Assembly: GCF_028554725.1 (NCBI RefSeq)
Contig: NC_071670.1
Location: 1,054,001-1,118,000 of the forward strand
Direction of reading: 5' to 3'
Source: Zeugodacus cucurbitae
Lineage: Eukaryota; Arthropoda; Insecta; Diptera; Tephritidae
DNA: 64,000 nucleotides
Shown here one piece after another: positions 38,813 through 50,600 of the stretch. Made by a program: the position numbers and the translations under genes. Positions within the stretch are counted from its first letter, which is position 1. Each line of letters opens with the position of its first letter. Below the pieces are notes generated by a model that worked only from the letters and a program-made list of their open reading frames with translations, did not search any database and was not told the DNA's origin.

Positions 38813-40231
38813 ATGGAGGACGCACCATCGAGTAGCCACCAGTTACAAGCAGACATTGCAGCCCAACGTCGAACAGGCAAGTAATACTAGATTCAATTTC
38901 CAAGCAGCCTCGTAACCATCATTTATTGCGCGAATCTTCAGCAGAAACAACAGATAAACCAGCAGTGCGCACAGTGCAGGCAACCGACTATCTCTTTAGA
39001 GGTTTTCGCGTGCTGGGCATTTACATGCCTAAGCATCGTAAATGGCTTTACGCGCTGTACTCGCTCATACCGAATGTATTGGTCACCATTTGGCTGCCTC
39101 TATCGTTCGTCTTCAGTTACGCTACCATGTCCACTGAGGAATTGGTGCCAAGCAGCTTGCTCACTTCCATTCAAGTGGCCATAAATGTGATTGGTTGTTC
39201 GGTGAAAATAGTGGTCATGGCTTTTCTGCTGCCCAAATTGCGCACAGCAAACGTTTTCATGGATCGTTTGGATGCGCGTTGTCGCGTTGAAGCAGAAATC
39301 GCTGAGCTGCGAAAACTTGTGAAACAAGGCAATCGTTTCGTCGTGCTCTTCGCCATGTCGTACTGGAGTTATGCGTCGAGCACATTCCTCGGCTCGGTGA
39401 TCTTCGGACGACCGCCATATGCTTTGTACAATCCACTTATTGACTGGCGCAAATCGAAGCTGGAGTTCATAGCAGCATCAATCATGGAATTCGCGCTCAT
39501 GGATGTGGCTTGCTTTCAACAGGTGGTGGACGACTCTTATGCCGTCATTTACGTCTGCGTACTACGTACGCATATGAATATTTTATTGGTGAGACTCAGT
39601 AGGCTCGCCACCGATGACGAAACGAATTTGGATGCAAATTTAGAAGAGTTGAAGCTTTGTATAATTGATCACAAAAATCTATTGGGGTGAGTTTTTTAGG
39701 TGGACCATATTATTCATAACTGTTGGGCTCATTGCAGACTCTACGACGTGGTGGCACCCATAATTTCCCTTACAATCTTCATACAATTCATGATCACTGC
39801 TAGCATACTCAGCGCAACGCTCATTAACATCTTTATATTCGCCGAGCAGCTTTCCGCGCAGATCGCATGCTGTTTCTACATACTGGCTGTTGTGGTTGAG
39901 ATCTTTCCGCTTTGCTACTATGCGCAGTGCCTCATGGACGACAGTGAACGCTTGTCGCAGCAGATATTTCACTCCAATTGGGTGGCGCAGGATGTGCGCT
40001 TTCGCAAAATGCTTGTTTTCTTTATGCAGCGCACACAGCGTGTGATGGAACTAAATGCGGGCAAAATTTTTCCCATAACACTGGGCAGCTTTCTCAATGT
40101 GAGTTTGGTTTATTGTTATAACAGATTTTGATTTTATTGACAAAGTATTCAAACAGATCGCCAAGTTCTCATTCTCATTGTACACGCTGATCAAGAAAAT
40201 GGGCATTAGAGAGCGCTTGGGACTGGAGTAG
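38813..40231 (+). CDS. odorant receptor 2 (7tm_6 family), tandem copy B
   Basis: Exons are 38813-38876, 38942-39686, 39738-40098 and 40157-40231, giving about 414 aa. It is paralogous to receptor 1 along its whole length and has the same three intron positions and phases (1, 2, 0). Shared features are ADEIAELQK / VEAEIAELRK, PPYALYNP, VACFQQVVDD, the IACCFYILAVVVEIFPLCYY segment, and TAGKLFP / NAGKIFP followed by IAKFSFSLYTLIKKM. The first intron needs a GC donor (ACAG|GCAAGT) to keep frame; a GT donor two bases on would break it. The leader (MEDAPSSSHQ) is shorter than in copy A. AATAAA at 40469 is a likely poly(A) signal. It is a chemosensory ion-channel subunit; the ligand cannot be inferred. 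Confidence 0.87.
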
Positions 40232-40468
40232 TGTTATAGCAGCAAAGCATTAGCTTTTTAATATTTAAAGACAGCATTTAACCCACTGTTGTTTAACTAA
40301 TTGTATTAAAATATCTCGAGGTTACGTCGTTTTACACTTTTCAGGGACCAAATCAGGACCAGAATGCGGACCTGATCTAATAGAGATTTTTTAATTTGAA
40401 AATCACCCGCTTTTAAGTAACTATATTTGGCCATAATTTTTACAAAGATAATTTCGAGTATTTGCAAA

Positions 40469-40474
40469 AATAAA
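40469..40474 (+). terminator. candidate poly(A) signal of receptor 2
   Basis: AATAAA lies on the coding strand about 238 nt past the TAG in otherwise noncoding DNA. Confidence 0.4.
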
Positions 40475-40990
40475 ATGCCATAAAAAGACAGTTGTTTTCT
40501 TTTTCTTTTGTTTCAATTTCATGCAATCCTTAAAAGCTGTAAACAAAACATGTGCAACAAAAACTCACCTGTCATTGTATTCACCTTCACCAAACGACAC
40601 TGTCTCTTTGGAATGTGTCCTTGTTGGCATTTTCTCACTTTATTCTTCATTTTTACATTTATTATTGTGTATTTAGGCACACTACACATTTATTTAGCAT
40701 ATTATGCTTATAAATAAGCATATTTTATTTGTACAATAACAAATTGACGCTTTCGCTTATACACTTTTGCACATAACTGAACCAAAGCGTAGCCGGCGCA
40801 CCACTTTCATTTCACTTGCACTTACTTGTATTTTCAAACAATATGCACTAAATTGCACTAACTACTTACATTATTTATACTTTTAATAAACAAATACGCG
40901 ATATTTTATAGAGATCCTCGAAAAGTTAAACGCGCACTTGACCGCTACTGCAACGAATGAATTATGAAAGCACAACTGTCAACTGGCTCA

Positions 40991-41212
40991 CACTGGGTGA
41001 TCGTAAACAGTGTTGCCCATTGATTTGCATGTTGATTTCAAATGGCTTTGCGTTATGCGTTATGCGTTACTTTTTAAATGTTTGAAATTCAAAAATATAT
41101 TTAAAATATATTTTGAGATTATATTTAAGATTTTGGGGAACATAAAGACGACTTTTTTTGGAAAAAATGAAAACAAAAAAGAATTTAAAATAATGGAGAT
41201 ACGATTAATGCA
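40991..41212. repeat. direct duplication, copy 1 (222 bp)
   Basis: From CACTGGGTGATCG to ATTAATGCA this matches 41482-41696 almost base for base. The main difference is one extra 7-bp unit (TTATGCG) inside a GCGTTATGCG microsatellite. The copies lie 491 bp apart in the same orientation. The open frames they carry share peptide sequence only because the DNA is duplicated. Confidence 0.9.
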
Positions 41213-41481
41213 TTTTTTACAAATATACCTCTTAAATCGCATAATGTTTTCAATTGTGGATGCATTCATAAATATCCGCAAAACGAATAACATGCGTCTA
41301 TAATAGAAATGTAAACCTGTGAGCATATTTTTTAATTAATACTCAGCTCTGTTACGAGGCACTGTTAATATTTCTCCTTCCGAGCCTGCCGTGGTGAAAC
41401 TCGCTTATAGGATCTTGTTAGTTTTTGACAATTCACATGCTGGTCCGCAATTGGTCCTTCTCTATATTTAACGTTCTCTGG

Positions 41482-41696
41482 CACTGGGTGATCGTAAACA
41501 GTGTTGCCCATTGATTTGCATGTTGATTTCAAATGGCTTTGCGTTATGCGTTACTTTTTAAATGTTTGAAATTCAAAAATATATTGAAAATATATTTTGA
41601 GATTATATTTAAGATTTTGGGAAACATAAAGACGACTTTTTTTGGAAAAAATGAAAACAAAAAAGAATTTAAAATGATGGAGATACGATTAATGCA
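41482..41696. repeat. direct duplication, copy 2 (215 bp)
   Basis: This is the second copy of the 40991-41212 unit, lacking 7 bp and with a few substitutions. The flanks differ, so the duplicated block has sharp edges. No inverted termini or target-site duplication were found at those edges. Confidence 0.9.
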
Positions 41697-42996
41697 CGAA
41701 CTTAAAAATAAGGTTGAAAAAAATATTACACAAAATTTAATTTATTATTGAAAAAATTTTATCAAATAAAATTTCTTAATTAAATTTAATTTAATTAAAA
41801 GAAAATAATCAATGAAATTATTGAAATGTGCATAATAAAACATAGGTTTGAGATTTATATTAAATTTCACGGTTTTTTTCGTTTGAGAAAAATAACGGTA
41901 TATCGAAATTTAATAAAAATAATGCTTATTTGATAGTTTGAAATAATAAATATGTAGTTAATGTGAATACATGCATGTCTTTACCTTTCATTTTCGGCGA
42001 ATCCTTTGCAAATTAAAGACTTTTTTCCATTTTTAATTATACTTATTATTTAATAATTTATACTTATGAATTACAGTTTTTAAATTATTGATCTGGTCTT
42101 AGAAATATGTGCAAATTTTGTCAAATATGTTGGCTTATAACGCGTTGTGCTACGCATATAATAAAAATAAAAAATTAAATAAAGTTTCACTTCTCGACAA
42201 TTTCCATTTTGTAAAACGGAATTTGATATTTTTTGCGACGACACAATGATTTGTTAATATTTATTTGAACACTATCTTATTTGTATTTCAGATTCGTTCT
42301 CAAATTATATTCTAATAATTTGTCTATTATATATACAGTCGTCAACGCTGCATAAAACTATTTTCTAAATGCTTAGCTCAACACTGGAATATTGCTTTGA
42401 TAAAGCACTTGCAATTTATTTTAATTTATTTTGGTGCAGTTCAGCTTCGTAGTGTTTGGAACCGGGCAATTTGTTATTAAATGTCTTTAATCGGATATTC
42501 GAGTAGTTTTAAAGTCTTGCTAATTCTATTTTAAACCCTACTTAACAGCGTATTCTTATTTTGTGTATTCTATGTTGCTTTTATGATATATATATACGTT
42601 TCTTTTTTATAAAAATTCAATTGATTTGGTGTCTGCTTACCGTAACATACTTACAACTACCTAATTGCTAACTTATAAACATTCCCAAAATAAATAAACA
42701 TGATTTTCAATCAAAAAATAATCTAAAAAAATATCATACTAACGATTTTGTGCAGCTTGTCTATCAATTATAGAAATTCGTATGCAAAATCAAATTACGT
42801 TTGTTCACATACATATCGAAAATTTTATATAAAAATATATATATGTACGTGCATTAACTTTCATATTGTGTGTATAGTTATTGACTAAAATCTAGCATCT
42901 AGCAGAACATTATTGCACAGCACAGAAACATGTATGCTTACTTAAAAAAATCTAATAAAAAAATAAATTACATACACTGACCCAAATAAAAACTTG
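41697..42996. other. AT-rich spacer, no gene recognised
   Basis: This is very AT-rich DNA (TTAAAT, TATATA and ATGTAC runs) with no open frame above background and no recognisable RNA. Confidence 0.5.
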
Positions 42997-43116
42997 TGCC
43001 CGGTTTCACAGTTCGTATTTAAGTTGTGCCCTACGAAAATCTTAGCTAAGCATTGTTGTTGACTGAGTAGTCATTTGCGTTTCACAGTCGATGCTTATTT
43101 TCTATAAAATTCTATT

Positions 43117-43332
43117 ATGATATATGGCAGCACAATGAAAAACATTTGTTTACAAATACCATCTGACAAATTGAAATTATTGTTGATGAAAAATAACTTT
43201 GCGACGAATAAATTTAGAATCTGGGAAATGAATGGAAACAATAAACGTATACCGAATTTCACCGCAAGCGAGTGGGGGCACCTATTGCCACTCGCAGGAA
43301 AGCATATAACCGTCATTGAATGCAAGAAATAA
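43117..43332 (+). CDS. small open frame inside the inverted-repeat element
   Basis: The frame has 71 codons starting ATTATG..., with peptide fragments FRIWEMNGNNKRIPNF and SEWGHLLPLAGKHITVIE, ending CKK. It fills the middle of the element between the terminal regions. I recognise no family. It could be a remnant of the parent element's protein or captured host sequence, or it could be chance. Confidence 0.3.
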   Translation: MIYGSTMKNICLQIPSDKLKLLLMKNNFATNKFRIWEMNGNNKRIPNFTASEWGHLLPLAGKHITVIECKK

Positions 43333-43334
43333 TT

Positions 43335-43345
43335 TTTATTTTATT
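43335..43345 (-). terminator. overlapping minus-strand AATAAA motifs, possible FucT6 poly(A) signal
   Basis: TTTATTTTATT-like sequence on the plus strand gives two overlapping AATAAA hexamers on the minus strand at 43340-43335 and 43345-43340. They are about 230 nt past the FucT6 stop and inside the inverted-repeat element. No canonical hexamer occurs in the 59 bp between the stop and the element. Confidence 0.4.
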
Positions 43346-43569
43346 TTTTTGACAAATAAGTCAATATTCAAAACAAAAATCAGCTGTTACTTAAGCACTG
43401 CTTAAGTCTCCCATTTTCAGTACTTAAGCAGAACTTAAGTATGAACTGTAAAACGCAATATTTCAGTTTTATCTTAAGCACAACCTAAGCACTGACTGTG
43501 AAACCGGGCATAAAATTTGATTTATACGCTTCCTGTCGTTGCACTCACACTCGGCGCATGCGCCGCCAT

Positions 43570-46517
43570 TCACAGCCGCCCCTGCTGAACCTGCTCGTAT
43601 AGCGGCAGCTTGACGGTCTCCACCTTGTCGACCACTTTGAAGGAGGGGAAGAGTCCCGCTTGCTTTGTGCGCGTATTCTGGCCCTTCGAGTAGCCGTCCC
43701 AATGATTGCCGGCCACGCCCACTAGATCACCTGATTTCATATGGATCTCGAATTGATTGCGCGCCGTGTGACCGATCACCACTTGCCGATTGTGCGAATT
43801 CTGCCCACCATAGTAGTAGATATCGTCCAGCGATTTGAAGCGGTGTGCCGCATCCGGATATAGTGTCTGCATGATTTCGTAAGCCATGCGACATACTTGC
43901 GAGCTAAACGTGCAGACGAGATAATCGGAGAGCGATAGCAGATGTATGTCGAGTATGATGCCGTTTAGCGCGGAGTCGGTATAGCGCGTGGAGACCGCAG
44001 CCATACGCGCCACATCGGGATCGCCGATGACCTCGTATTGCGGGTACTTGGTGCGCGCCTCCTCGATGACACGCGCATCGTCGGAAGCAAGGAAAATGCG
44101 ACGCGGCACTGTGGTACCGTTAATCTCCAATTGGAGGAAGTAGTCCTCCACGTGCGTCATATACTCCTCTATACGATGGAAAGCGGCTTCGGTGCCGACT
44201 TTGTCCGTGCGGCGCACATGCACACTGCACAAAAGTTATATTATTAATACCAAGAAATATGAAAATTAAAAGAAATTTGAACCTACCCTACAATAGGCCT
44301 CTTGAAACCCAGTTTCGTACGTCCCGACTCTAGGAACTCCAATGTGCCCTTTTGCGGACGCAGCAAGTACTTCAAGAACTGCCCAATCCACCAGACAATC
44401 GGATCGCCATGCAAGCGTCTGAGTCGTGGTGCCAAGTCCTCGGGTATGGCTAACGGCAGGAACGGTGGACGCGGCATCAGTGAGTCGATGATGGGTAACA
44501 CTAGCACAGGCATGTCATGACGTCCTGGCCAATTACTCGCATGCGCAGCGTCTGCATCCAAGCAGGTCTCTGACACGGGCAAGAAAACCTCTTCCCAACC
44601 AGCCTTGTGGTAGCGCCAGCCGCGCGACTTCAATATCATGGTGCGCTCCGTCGCATAGGCAACAATGAAGCAGTAAACAACATGATGCAGCTGACAGCCA
44701 TAACCACAGCCCTGCAATCGAAACAAAGCAGTTCACAGAAACAAAAAGAGCAGCATTTCAGCGGCGAAGCTCTTACCTTGTTCAGTTTGCAGACCAGTTT
44801 ACGCGCATTTGCACAGTCTTTCGGATTCTGCAGGTAGTGCAGACGGCGCTGCATCAAATCACTCAAATCGCGCGCCTCCTGCTGGCGCCATGCCTCATAA
44901 CCATCCACTTGACGCAGCCGTTCAATGTCATTCAGCAACGAGCGCTTATGTTCGGCGCCCAGCTGCAACACCTGATTGATGTCCTCCGTCAGTTCGGGCT
45001 GTGTAGGCGCGGCGCGCTTGCGCAACTTGCCCAATTCGCTGCTGAAGTAGTTCCAAATTTCGCCGACATTCGAACCGATGCGACGCCGCAGAAGCTCATA
45101 TTCCAAGCTGGGCTCGTGTACGCCGCCTCCAGCACTTTGTGCAACTGCATTGGGCACCGGCATGCCGCCAAACAAGTCCGCGCCACTATCGCCGTCGCCG
45201 GCGCCCATAAAATCAGCCAACACTGCATCCTGATTTTGTACGTTTATGGAGTTTTGTAAATTAAATTCGAGCTTCTCGATGAGCCGCTGCGCCGATTGCT
45301 TGTCGATTTGGTCGCTACACGGTGGAAGAGTAATCGAAAGAAAATTACACACGGTTAACGGTTATGTATTAAGCTTAGTGCAAATTTGCGTCGACGCAAG
45401 CAAGGTGAGTATTTTAGTTCTGGTCGCGCCATTTGCTAGCTACTCAAAGTCGTTACGGTAGCGTTGCAGCTCAATTAGCTGGCCATTGAAAGCGTTTAGC
45501 AATCACTACCCTTTACCGGCGCAATTACCGTTAGGCTTCACTGCGTTAATCAGCGCGCATTTGTCATGGCGCAGCCACACTTTGATCGCTTGTAATCTCT
45601 TGCACACAACCGGCCCACGATTGCGAGAAACACTTATGCCCCAATAATGACAACAGAGCCACCACAAGCGCGGCATAGGGCGCCTATCTCTTCGTATTGT
45701 GCTATACAATTGGAAAAGCAAGCAATCGTGTGCGACACGCAGCTGAGCGGGTAACTGGAGGCTACTTAATCCGCGAACAATTGGCGCGTGTGCAGCTGGA
45801 GTGGAAGAATGGGAATGCATTAAATTGCATAAAGAATAACAATAAAGCGCACTGTTTAACCGGCGAGATACCGTTATAACATCAAATATATTCGTAAATT
45901 TATAAAAGAGCATCTAAAGAACAAATGTAAGTCTAAAGGGTTCTCATCTTTTCGAATTCAATACCCCGGTCGTGCTAAAGTTCAACGTAAGCTCTGGTCA
46001 GTTTAGAGGAGTTCAAATGAGCTTCAGACATATTAAAGATGGTTCAGATATATCCGATTATCCGAAAGCCATGGTTATAAGACAATAAAGCTATAGGCAA
46101 GACCCTCACCATTCCCGTTTAAGAAGCGTGGACGATATTACCATCCGAAGAGACGGCATTAGGAGTTACCGAGAAAAAGATTTTGCGGAAGAATTGTAGT
46201 CCTTTGAACATTGACAACGTCTTTTTATTTTATACCGTACGACTTAAACTACTTTAGCCTCACTAAGTTGGCTTTACTCACCTCGAAAGCTTTTCGATCA
46301 TCTGACGCAGCTCCTCATTGCGTTGCTTTGAGTATTCGAGCAGCTGTAACGCCTGATTGATGCGTTTCGCCGTTATCGTATCTATGTCCGCATTCGGTTG
46401 CGTATTGAGTTTATTGACGAAAACGTAGACGAGCAGCGCCCAGGTGAGTACGAAGATGATGAGGGCACGTATCCATGAATTTGATGTGGAGCCGAAAAAT
46501 TGTCGGAACAAGGACAT
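43570..46517 (-). CDS. FucT6: alpha-1,6-fucosyltransferase (FUT8 family)
   Basis: Minus-strand exons are 46517-46282, 45314-44777, 44711-44287 and 44224-43570, giving 617 aa with all phases consistent. The enzyme moves fucose from GDP-fucose onto the innermost GlcNAc of N-glycans in the Golgi. It is a type II membrane protein: a short cytosolic end, one membrane segment at about 15-34 (WIRALIIFVLTWALLVYVFV), a helical stem (LLEYSKQRNEELRQMIEKL), then the catalytic domain. The GDP-fucose motif VHVRRTDKVGTEAAFH is intact at about 401-416 (Arg404-Arg405). The FUT8-type C-terminal SH3 domain is present at about 546-605 (VIGHTARNQFEIHMKSGDLV, GLFPSFKV). Length matches the fly and human proteins. 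The first intron is 967 nt and the others are about 62-65 nt. Confidence 0.95.
45315..46281 (-). other. first intron of FucT6
   Basis: This intron is bounded by a GAG|GTGAGT donor and a GTGTAG acceptor. It is noncoding, and no nested gene is recognised in it. Confidence 0.7.
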
Positions 46518-47239
46518 TAGGTTGTAATTTTAAATTTTATTTTTTTGACGAAAATTAGTAGGAAAACGTCTGTTGTTCTTGTTGTGATTTAGAATTTGAT
46601 GTCAGCTAGAAAATATTTATAGTATTCGCACATACATATGTACATAAGTAGATGATATGTACGTTCCTCAATTGGAATTCAAGGCGCCGGGAAATATGGG
46701 ATGTCGCGCTAACAATAACTGCTCCATTCGTCAATGTGCTTGCTCAGATCCATGGAGAGGTAGTAGATGTTTTGAACTAAATATCAGTAAAATAAAGTTA
46801 GATGTCAGTTAAGTGTTTCTAACAGTATGTTTAGTGAAAAAATTTTTGAATTTGAAAGATTTCGTTAAACCGAACATCGAAGGAGATTCGAACTAAATGT
46901 GTCGATTTAATCCCATAAGTTAAAGAATCGGAACACGCTTGTACACTGTATTTTGTTTTAGACCAAGCTATAATCTTTAAGAAGACAATCTGAGAATGTT
47001 TCCAAGCAATTATGGGTATCTTCTTTTCCTTGCAGATGACGGGAGGTCAGTCCCTATAGATGCCGGTGGATAACTCCCTATACTACTATGAAAAAAATGT
47101 TAAATTGAGAACCGTTATTAGTTCAATATTTTTTATATTCGAGTGTAATCGCGAATTTAAGCATGGAGTGTTAGAGTAATTATTGAGATATGCACTGCGA
47201 CCTGTGGTCTATGGTCCTCTCACGATATCTACATCGACT

Positions 47240-47640
47240 CCATTAGTCACATCACTCTGATGTATTCCAGACAGCAGTAAGGGAGCCGAAGCGCTCCTCA
47301 ATTGGATTACTAAGACCCAATATTCTGCTCCTGCTCCTGCTCCTGTGAAGTGCTACACAATCTAACAGCAGGTGTAGAGGTGTTTCATCCTTCACGTCAC
47401 AGAAGCGGCAGGTTTCTAATGATATCATGCCCAGATTGTATAGATACTTCCTGAGCTTACAGTGACCTGTATAAAGTCCCACCAGTATTCTTAGTTTGCT
47501 CCTTCGGAGGTTTAGGCGTTTTGCTAAACGTAGACCAGCTCTCGGTCGCCATTGCCGCTCTCAGTCTATATTTTCCTCAATCCGGAACATATCCTTGATT
47601 GTATGGGATCCCACCGCAGGGATCTGGGCCCAGTAGTATT
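47240..47640 (-). mobile_element. relic of a non-LTR retrotransposon (3' end of the RT polyprotein)
   Basis: The minus-strand frame from about 47565 to 47252 reads QWRPRAGLRLAKRLNLRRSK, then ILVGLYTGHCKLRKYLYNLG, then CRFCDVKDETPLHLLLDC. The TGHxxLxxxLxxLG stretch followed by CxxC...HxxxxC is the usual C-terminal end of jockey/I/R1-type LINE polyproteins. A stop (TGA) interrupts the frame upstream, and a GCTCCT microsatellite sits in the Arg/Ser repeat near 47325-47345. It is therefore a dead 3' fragment without reverse transcriptase or endonuclease. Confidence 0.7.
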
Positions 47641-50600
47641 ATTGTATTGCCGCTGCCGAACGAAATGAAGCGTTTAATACCGTTAACTCAAAAGATATCG
47701 TATGTATTCTGATTGGCTAACTGGCTTATCGGTGTCCGCCAAACCAGATCCAATTCGAATTTTTAACCGTGAATGGATGTGAATTGTAACGGTAAAATAA
47801 ACTGCTTATCGATACCACTGATCATAAAGATCCCAAACTGTCCCAATCTCTGCGTATTTTCCGTACAGCCTCACTATTTGATAATTTGCTTTGTTTTCGC
47901 CTTCTTATTCACCGGCTGACATTAACAGCAGCTTATGTTTTACTTCCGATCATGTAGTTATCAGTGAGGCCAGTGGGCAACTCACGCACTAATTGAATGA
48001 AACTATACAGCGATGAGCTAATGAAATTACTTTTGCTACGCACTGGGGAGCTTTAAGGATAATTACATTTCACTCGCACGGGACGAGGCAACTTATGAGC
48101 AAATTTATCATTAGAAAGCGCTTATTTGCTTTGAGTTTGTTTTTAATTTAATATATTTTTTAACATATTTACACAGGTGTGTTTAAATATATACATATTT
48201 TTATTTGCAACAGAAGAATTTCTTTGTAAACATGTTTATATACACAAGTGACACATACATATATTATGTATAATATGTATGACATGTAACAGTCAGGCAG
48301 GCATACATGCTGCTTTAATCACACTTAACCGCAAATTATGAATTTTAATGAACTTTAACAAACGCTAACCAAAGTAGCACGCCTGTGAGTTCGACCAACT
48401 ACGTCCAGCACTGGCACTGGCCCCACGTCAGTGCTCCACTTAACACGGAATTTTGTTTGTATTTAGTAAGAATAGAAGAATTTAACTTTAAAAACAGCAC
48501 ACGAGCATGTCACCACATTTGCTCCCGTACATACACGCATACATACATATGTACACTTTGCACTAAATTGCTTTTCATTTATTTTTATATTTTTATTATT
48601 TATTTGCTCTGTTAATTCCACGAACAACAGCAGCAAATCAACTGTAACGCGCCAGTGATTCACTTGATAAGACTATATGGACATAGATTTAATGCGTCTA
48701 GATCACTTTTTATATAATTTTTCGATTTTTTTTCATTTTGTTTGTTATTGTACGCCCCACAATTGCGGTCATAAACGGATTTTTATCTTACACATACCAG
48801 ATTTTTGCTTAAAGTGCACACAATAAATTTATTTACTTATGCCGCGCATCATTAAACTACCGAACGAGTGAGATTCTCCAAGAATAGTATTTCCAATTGC
48901 AAAACAAAAAAATCGTAAATTAAATAAAAACACGCAGCTGGCGCTCATAGCAAACCACTCAAACAGCGCAGAGCGCGAGTGAGCGCAAAGAGCAGCGCGT
49001 CGTTGTAAGCGCCGAGTGGTTTTTTTATTTATACTTTGTTGTTGTGGGCGCTTCATTGACAGTCGCTAGAGGATGGTAAGTAAGAAGATGTGTGTACGCC
49101 TTGTGCACCCGCCCGTGTGGCTGTGTGGTTGTATGTGCTACGCGCGCTGCTGTAGGTGAGCGCTGAGGTAAAAGTGAGGAAGCGCAGCGTCGATTGTAAC
49201 GAAAAGTAAATTTCTTTTCACAAATCACCAATGCAAAGCCAAATTTCGATTTTCTCTTGCTTTAGTTTTTTTTCTTTTCTTACTACTACTAAACGCTGAC
49301 ACGGTAGATTTTTCGTTTGCAGTTGACCAGGTTAAATTTCAGCTATTATATTTCCTTGCATTGATTCACTGTGTAATTAGCACCGAAGTGCGCGAATTGC
49401 AATTGACGTGTGTTGCTTACATTGATTTCCAGTTTAATTTGCGTTTTGCTTAGTTGACTGCTTTTGGTGTAAAAAAATCTTTGCTGCAGCAACAAATTTG
49501 TATAGCAGAAGTCAATAAATATTCCCACTACGGCAGACAAGTTGCGCACTCATTGAAGACACATTCTCACTTGAGCGACCCGCTTTATTCACTGAATGGC
49601 TGGCTGGCTGGTTGGTTAGCGCAATAGCGTGCACTTAGTAGCTGGATGAGCGGCATTCGACTTTACCAACGCGATTCCACTCAAGCGAAGAGTTGCCAAG
49701 CGGCCAAGAGTAAGCAATTTGCGAAAACCAGCCGGTTTGGTTAGACATATGTATGTTGGGCATATAGTAAGGTGAACCGATTACTTGGTAGCAAACAGTT
49801 TGAACTAAGTATGAGGAACATTAAAACGTAAGCATTTCCGACATCAGAACCACTAAATGCGAGAAACCTAATTTTACTGTTTGATACTCGGGTCCATTAG
49901 GGCTCTTTATGACGAATAGTTTCCTACCAGCATCAGAGATATAATAGATAGATAATTCTGCGGGTAGTCAATATCCAGCACTGGAAGCTTTTGTGGGCAT
50001 TGTTAAAATCTTGCGTAGAACGCTAACCAATTCTCTGGAGTGGTGACAAAGCTTGAAAAAGTGCACTACCGATTGGAAAAAACTCGTTGATAACTCTTTT
50101 CCCACAGTCGAGACGGCTAGTCCCGATGATACCTCGGACTAAAATATATACAAACATAAATTTATAGATTATATATCAAGACATGGACCGACAATCCAAC
50201 AATATTTACCTTTTTACTTTTGCAACAACAACTTATCAGCCTCATTGCTTAACGCACCTGTCCTTGCTGTAGTATTGCTAAACTCGGAAATAGTGGATAA
50301 GGTTTGCTCGAAAGACCGGATATACCTAGTTATTGCACATCTGTGTGTATATGTATGTGCGCATGTGTTTGTGAATATGTGGCGCTGTCGTTCCGCTGCT
50401 TTAGCGCAGCTTACAGCGCTGTCGCTTCCAGCACGTATTGCCAACAAACAGGGTCACTCATTAGAAATTTAGATTGTGTGAACTTCCATTTGCATATTTA
50501 TACATATGTACCGATATACAAACAAACAAATATACAGTAGCACATTTTCCACATCTCGCATTGTGCACACTTCCGCAAGCGATAACAACAAAAGCAAAAA

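Larger units (their letters stand above)
42997..43510. mobile_element. MITE-like element with terminal inverted repeats
   Basis: The 514-bp block begins TGCCCGGTTTCACAGT and ends with its exact reverse complement, ACTGTGAAACCGGGCA. The inverted repeat continues imperfectly for about 20 more bases (TTTAAGTTGTGC against CTTAGGTTGTGC). Subterminal CTTAAG and ACTTAAG motifs recur at 43390-43480. The flanks AAAACTTG (42989-42996) and AAAATTTG (43512-43519) could be a decayed 8-bp target duplication, as in hAT elements, but are one base out of register. No transposase domain is seen. It carries one 71-codon open frame at 43117-43332. Confidence 0.75.

Noticed and set aside
47807..47814. TATCGATA as the FucT6 promoter element (DRE)
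   Set aside because: It lies 1.3 kb upstream of the ATG and is separated by the LINE relic; a single octamer is not enough.
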